From Linyphia triangularis (lineage: Eukaryota; Arthropoda; Arachnida; Araneae; Linyphiidae), in NCBI GenBank assembly GCA_963978545.1, contig OZ021727.1, positions 49,389,385 through 49,453,384 on the forward strand: a stretch of 64,000 nt of DNA, given 5' to 3'. Positions 58,656 to 64,000 of this stretch are shown one piece after another. Positions within the stretch are counted from its first letter, which is position 1, and the number at the start of each line of letters is the position of its first letter. The notes below the pieces were generated by a model. That model was given only the letters and a program-made list of their open reading frames with translations, had not been told where the DNA came from and searched no databases. The position numbers were made by a program, and so were the translations under genes.

Positions 58656-61600
58656 TGAATTGCGTGATCTTAAATATATCGATGCATCTCTACAACAACA
58701 TTATCATGGTACTCCACTTTTTTTGCATATGCTCCCATTGTGCATTTAGCATTTCATTTTGTGACTGTGTTGTCTTACTTATCGTTATATTACATAAACA
58801 TGTATCTTTAATGTAATTTTCATGTGTCTATGTTGTCCCACTGAGAAGTTATTAGAGAAAAACAGATATTCCTGTAACTTTTCTCACCTTTTTAAGAAGG
58901 AATTACAAATTACTATAAATATAATATAAAAAATTAGAATTTTTTGTTGTTGTATGCCTGATATAAAGTAAAAAAATAATAATTTGTAATAGTTCACTAC
59001 CATCTGATTGAACTAAAGATTAAAAATAAATGTTAAGATAAAGATATATGTAAAGTTTCAAGATATATTAATGATATATGTACATTTTCTCCTTTTAAAA
59101 ATTGTATGATGAACCTATGGAAAATTTATTGAGTTGGCATTATTTCGAAGTATGGGACATCACTATATGTCATAAATGGTGAAGTATAATGGTTACCGTA
59201 TAAACTTTTACTGCTTTAAGCATCTGTAATATATGATATGTAAAATCTTTCAATAAATCATTAATTCCTAATTAACTTGCAAATTAGTCATTTAACTAAT
59301 CAAACTAATCAAATTGTATTAGTTGTTGCTTCGATGACAAGAAACCAAATAAATTGAATTTTTTTTTTATTAATAAATGAATTGGCTTGTATGCAAAATT
59401 TTTATTGTAACATTTATTTTAGAGCTATGAAATTATTCAAATATAAAAGGATGGTTTTTTATTTATATGAAACACAGCAAAACTTTAGTATTCAGTAGTG
59501 TTTAGATCGTATTTTAAGCAACTGGAATGGATTTAAGTTCAAGAACGAATTATAAATTTAATTTCGGTCAACATTTCCAGTACTTCCAGTTATAGCTTAT
59601 GAATAGTTTTCGTATGGAACGTTTCATCTGACATATCACACGTATCTATAGCATTTGTTGCCTTGCTTAGGACTGTTGATTTCTATGATATCAACCGAAT
59701 GAGAGGGCATTTGTGTAATCTAAGAGGATTCAGTACCTCCTACTATTCCAGAATAGCAAAGGTGTCTAATTTTAATGCATATTTTCTTGAAAAGTTCCAA
59801 ACACATTAGTATTAAATTTTTTATATGGGTTAAAGAGATTTTACACAAGTTATTGAAGTTAAGTTTTGGTAAAAATATTATCCGATTTTTTTTTTTTTTT
59901 TTTTTTAATCTAACTGATACTTAATTATAGAAAAATCTATTTTTTTTTAAATATAATGGCATTTTAAATTATAATTATGTAAATAACAGGGAATTGTTTA
60001 ACCTAATGTTTTATAGCAACTTCATAAGAAATTAATAGTAAATGATAGTTAGAAAATGCATTTTTAAGTTAGAAAGATCACGTTTAAAGAAAATCAAAGT
60101 TAAAGGTAAAACTTTACAAGGTTTAATTGAATGTTTTTGTAAAAAAATATAACATACTTGCAACTTGAGTTAATTTAAAGTAATTTATCAATTGAAAGAC
60201 AAAACCACATAAAACAACTTGAAATAAAAAACCCAAAATCAATTCTTTAAGGTAATATATCCACCATTAAATTAGTAAACTGTAGAAAGTAAAATTATGC
60301 TAATATGAGATTGTAGATTGAGAGTAGCTGTCTTTACTCTGTGTATCTTGCATTCCTAACTTAATTTTAATATTAAATTGAATTGTACCTCCTCCAAATG
60401 TTATTTAGTTGTTTTGTAAATATGTATTTTATTGCTTAATTGTGCCTGATAAAGTTAAACATCTGCATTGAGAATGGTGATGTTTTTGATCTAGGGATTT
60501 GCATTTACATTTCTGTTGTACTAATAAAGTATTTTCTACATGTAAGAGATTATTTTAATTACAAATGAGCAATTTTTTTCTGTAATTTATAGTTTTTGAG
60601 ATACATTCAATAACTTTTACTATCTGCTAGGTGTTTTACAGTTACTCTTATACATAGCTTACGCTTAGCAAGGCACTTATTTTTACAATTTAACTTCATC
60701 CATTCAAAAAAATATGCAACTGTTTTCATAATTTATTATGTACACTGAATGCTCTCAATTTAAATGATCTAACAATATTTATTGTATTATATATGATAAA
60801 TTTAAATTTTGATGCAGTAGTAAGCATAATAACACGTTCAGAGACGATCCCAAATTAAAAAATCAGGTTTAAATTTGAAAAAGTTGTTATTTTCTCTAAA
60901 TTTCTTTCTATTATTATTACAGCTGTTGAATTCATATGCAATTCTTGTTTGATATTTTGAAAACTAATAAATTATTTTAATGTAAATTCAGATAGCTGGA
61001 AAGAGCCATTGAATAGCATGTAATATAATGTTTATCATATTTTGTGATTTTAATACTAATAATTAAAACCTTTAGTCATAGGACGAGTATGCTGATATAA
61101 AGATTGATAAAGTAAAAGTCATGTTTAGAAACTTACATTTCATTTCGGGTTGGTATTAAATTAATATCAACACACATTTTAAATTAGTAATTTAATTTGA
61201 TCGAAGCATAAAGTTCAAGAACTCAATTATAGTACTTCATAAATTGGAAATATAAATATTAATTATGTTTTTATTGTTGACTATTATAAAAAATTATTTT
61301 TTCGTTTTAATTACATCAAGACCGTCATTTTACTCGATTAAAACTTTGCGCCATATAAAACTACTCAGTGGAAATAAAAATCTTTATATCTGGAAAGAAA
61401 CTCTTAGACTTTTCAAGTTATCTAGCTTCATGTATCTCTTGTCTTTGAAATAAGAGATAAAACTTTTGATAGCCGCGTTATGCACAAATAAATCTACACT
61501 CATAAACTTAAGATCATAAAATCTCCCTAAAACCCGTGACTTCAAAACAATTTTTGTAAGGTTAACTTGAAACTTTTACTAGATTCCTTTTCCCTTCTTC

Positions 61601-64000
61601 CCATGAAATGTTATTTCATTTTCTTCATTTTCTGACTTCTCTAAAACCCTAGAAAGAAAAAGTGCCACAGAAACAACCAATGTAATCAAAATCAAAAATA
61701 AAGAAATTCTCTATGAAAAATGCTAGAATTTTAGAGAAATGTTTCTGAAGAAGTCAACGAAGTAAAGATGGAGTTGCGCTTCCTTTTTTGTCAGTTATTT
61801 TAATAAGAAATAAACATTAAATATGTAGTTAAAATTATAATTGCAAATTGAGCCTTGTCTTCCTTATTAAGTTTTTTAAAAAAAGCTTCCAACCGACAAA
61901 AAGTAGGGTTATGAGTTCTGGTACAGGTTCTCGAGTACCTTGTAAATACAATTGTCGTATTTAAGGAGACACATGCAATTCTATAATTAATGATAATTAA
62001 GCAAAGTGAAGAAGTAACATATTCACGTGTTACGAGAATTTGTTTTTCTGTGAAAAAAAAATTAATTTTAAAGTGTTTGATTTCATTTCTCCTTTTAGTT
62101 TGACAAATTGATTAACTAAAATTAGTTTTAATAAAGTGTTATTAGTTTTAACTTAATATGTTGATAAAATCATTTTGCAAAGTCCAAATAATTTATGTGT
62201 TTGGAATCAAAATGGTTTAAAGTTATACCCGAGAGAATCACGGGGATACAAGGAATAGGGCGTATTGGATCGTAATTCATTGTACACTACTGCACAATGT
62301 CACTTTTTAAAACGGCATATATTGGCTATATGAAGTAAGGTGTAGTGTATTTGAGTTTTGTTCATATAATCGTAGCATTTAACAATTATGAAGACTTGTT
62401 TGCGAAATAAAAATTTCATTTCAATTTGTGTTTTAATTTAAAAAAAACTTATAAAATTATTTAAAGAGAACCTGTTTGATCTAGTGTAGAATAACCTATT
62501 CATTGTACAGTACATGTAGTCCGCAGTCACACATCACTAAAATTTTATTTCTTAATACTTCTCTTATATATTCTTATATATTACAAAGTACATAAAGCTA
62601 TTATAACTATAGGTTATGTTTATTTATTATATATTGCCTCTAATTTTGTTTCTTTGTAATAGTCTTTAAAAAAGTATCAATTTTATCATCCTAACCTTAC
62701 ACAGTATGTTTGATGAAATACGAAATTCTATTGTTAATTGTAAGAGTAAAGTTTCATATTAGTATTGCATATTAGTTTATTTTTTTAATTACTTTAATTA
62801 TTTATTATTAATTACTTAATTTATTACTCTCTTTAATTTATTTAAGCGTATACTACTGCAATCAGTTAATGCTTACATAGGCAAAAATGAACAAAGAGAT
62901 GCAATACATTGAAATATGATGTATTTTGTTAACTGCAGTAAGAAAATAATGTTAACTTCAAATATTTGAAAAAAATATTCTAATGGGACTAAATAGTAAT
63001 ATTTTAAATTGTTTGAAAAATATAGTGCAATGTAAATATATTTCTTGTGAATTATAAATTTCATCTATTTTACAATTCTTTAAGAAAATGGAAAAAACGC
63101 AGTAGTATCCGGTATATCAGAAAATGAGCTTATCAATCGCAAATTCATTAATATGAGGATTTGTGAAAATGTGTTAGAACAAATTTGTTTGTTCCTTGTT
63201 GTGAATTATTTTATTATTAAACGTTTATAATAAGACTATATACAGAAAAGAAAATTTATAACAAAATGGTAGTCCTTATTTATTCTGGATATTTTCTGAA
63301 CATGTCTAATTTTCCATTTAGACAACTCTGTTAGGAAAAAAAATCATTGGCGTAATTTATTTATTTCGAGACCATTTTGACATTATATTTAAAATTTTAA
63401 ATTTAGCAAAGTGTAATTTCAAAACTTATTTCAAAAATATTTTTGATTTTATTTTAAGTCAAATTTATTGTCATTACTTGTTAATAGCACTTAAAAGTAA
63501 CGTACGGCGCCCTTGATTTGGAATACATATATATATATATATATATATATGTTTTCGTGGTGTTTTAAAAGATATTAAGAACAATAATTTTCATTTAAAC
63601 TTTATTTTATAAATTTTATTTTCGGCTTGGATTTTAAATTGAGAATTGTAGCATAAAAATGCATAATTTGAAATTGATTTGGGTGGGGAGGAGATTCAGT
63701 ACATTTAGAATGGTAATTAAATTTTTGTAGAAAACTCTTCGAATATAAAAATAATTTACTGAACAAAAATAATACTACACCTTCATTCGAAAATACTAAT
63801 AAATTGAAGCAATTTTTGATACAAAAATTATCTTACGAATAATACATTTCCTTTGAATCATTGAATGATTCAAAAATTGCATAACATATACCAATGAAAT
63901 AGAAGAGTTCATTCATCATTATAAGTTAAATGCCTAACAAAACTAAAAAATATTATAAGATATATGTAAGTTTGTATAATAGGTACAGAAATTATAAATG
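58656..64000. other. AT-rich non-coding stretch to window end
   Basis: No gene, RNA gene or clear repeat is recognised. A less AT-rich patch at about 59560-59780 and a T-run near 59887-59906 are the only landmarks, with a short (AT)n at about 63526-63550. Confidence 0.5.

Overview
This is a eukaryotic, very AT-rich window with long A/T runs, (TA)n microsatellites and many decayed transposable elements. It contains no convincing multi-exon host gene. The Ty3/gypsy element, the tRNA-headed SINEs, and the Tc1/mariner, LINE and THAP/P-like transposase relics together suggest an arthropod. A chelicerate, perhaps a spider, is my tentative preference from general familiarity and not a proven assignment. 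The layout fits a gene desert or one very large intron. Similarity calls for relics were made by eye on translated frames; no database search was possible.

The one clearly coding object is a minus-strand Ty3/gypsy LTR retrotransposon at 22200-29318. It has nearly identical LTRs (468 and 460 bp, TG...CA ends), a 526-codon Gag-protease frame and an 853-codon reverse transcriptase-RNase H-integrase frame, with no env. It sits inside a (TA)n microsatellite. Two oddities stand out. The protease and polymerase frames are offset by one base with no obvious slippery heptamer. The Gag frame stays open for about 50 codons upstream of its first ATG, so the true start may lie on another exon in the unusually long leader.

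Left part (1-22200): a possible exon at the very edge (23-107); a possible two-exon microgene (5129-5333); an open frame behind an acceptor-like tract (8326-8620); a THAP-domain relic (9781-10026); a foldback element (12003-12813); a four-unit tandem repeat (12880-13290); three SINE copies (3788-3976, 17005-17202, 17406-17613), two of them close together and inverted; a 310-bp TIR element (19857-20166); a LINE reverse-transcriptase relic (20424-21062); and a foldback element split by a gypsy-type solo LTR (about 21080-21945).

Right part (29319-64000): a multi-frameshift relic of an arthropod protein family (30050-30825); a TIR-bounded relic of a THAP/P-element-like transposon (35560-37747); two further copies of the 310-bp TIR element; several 0.4-0.75 kb foldback or TIR elements, many consistent with TA target duplications (41932-42352, 34669-35397, 44587-45335, 45704-46281, 47061-47797, 48934-49625); a fourth SINE with a perfect 14-bp target duplication (48662-48867); a second SINE-like element (52464-52680); and two head-to-head Tc1/mariner transposase fragments (57720-58650). 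The last 5 kb has nothing recognisable.

Scattered among these are blocks of a few hundred bases that look less AT-rich and non-repetitive (near 0.64-1.25, 16.24-16.66, 17.74-18.30, 32.34-32.75, 33.72-34.46, 38.96-39.48, 42.53-43.07, 43.80-44.19, 48.00-48.24, 50.68-51.22 and 56.63-57.01 kb). They are the best candidates for regulatory or otherwise constrained sequence, but that is inference from composition only.
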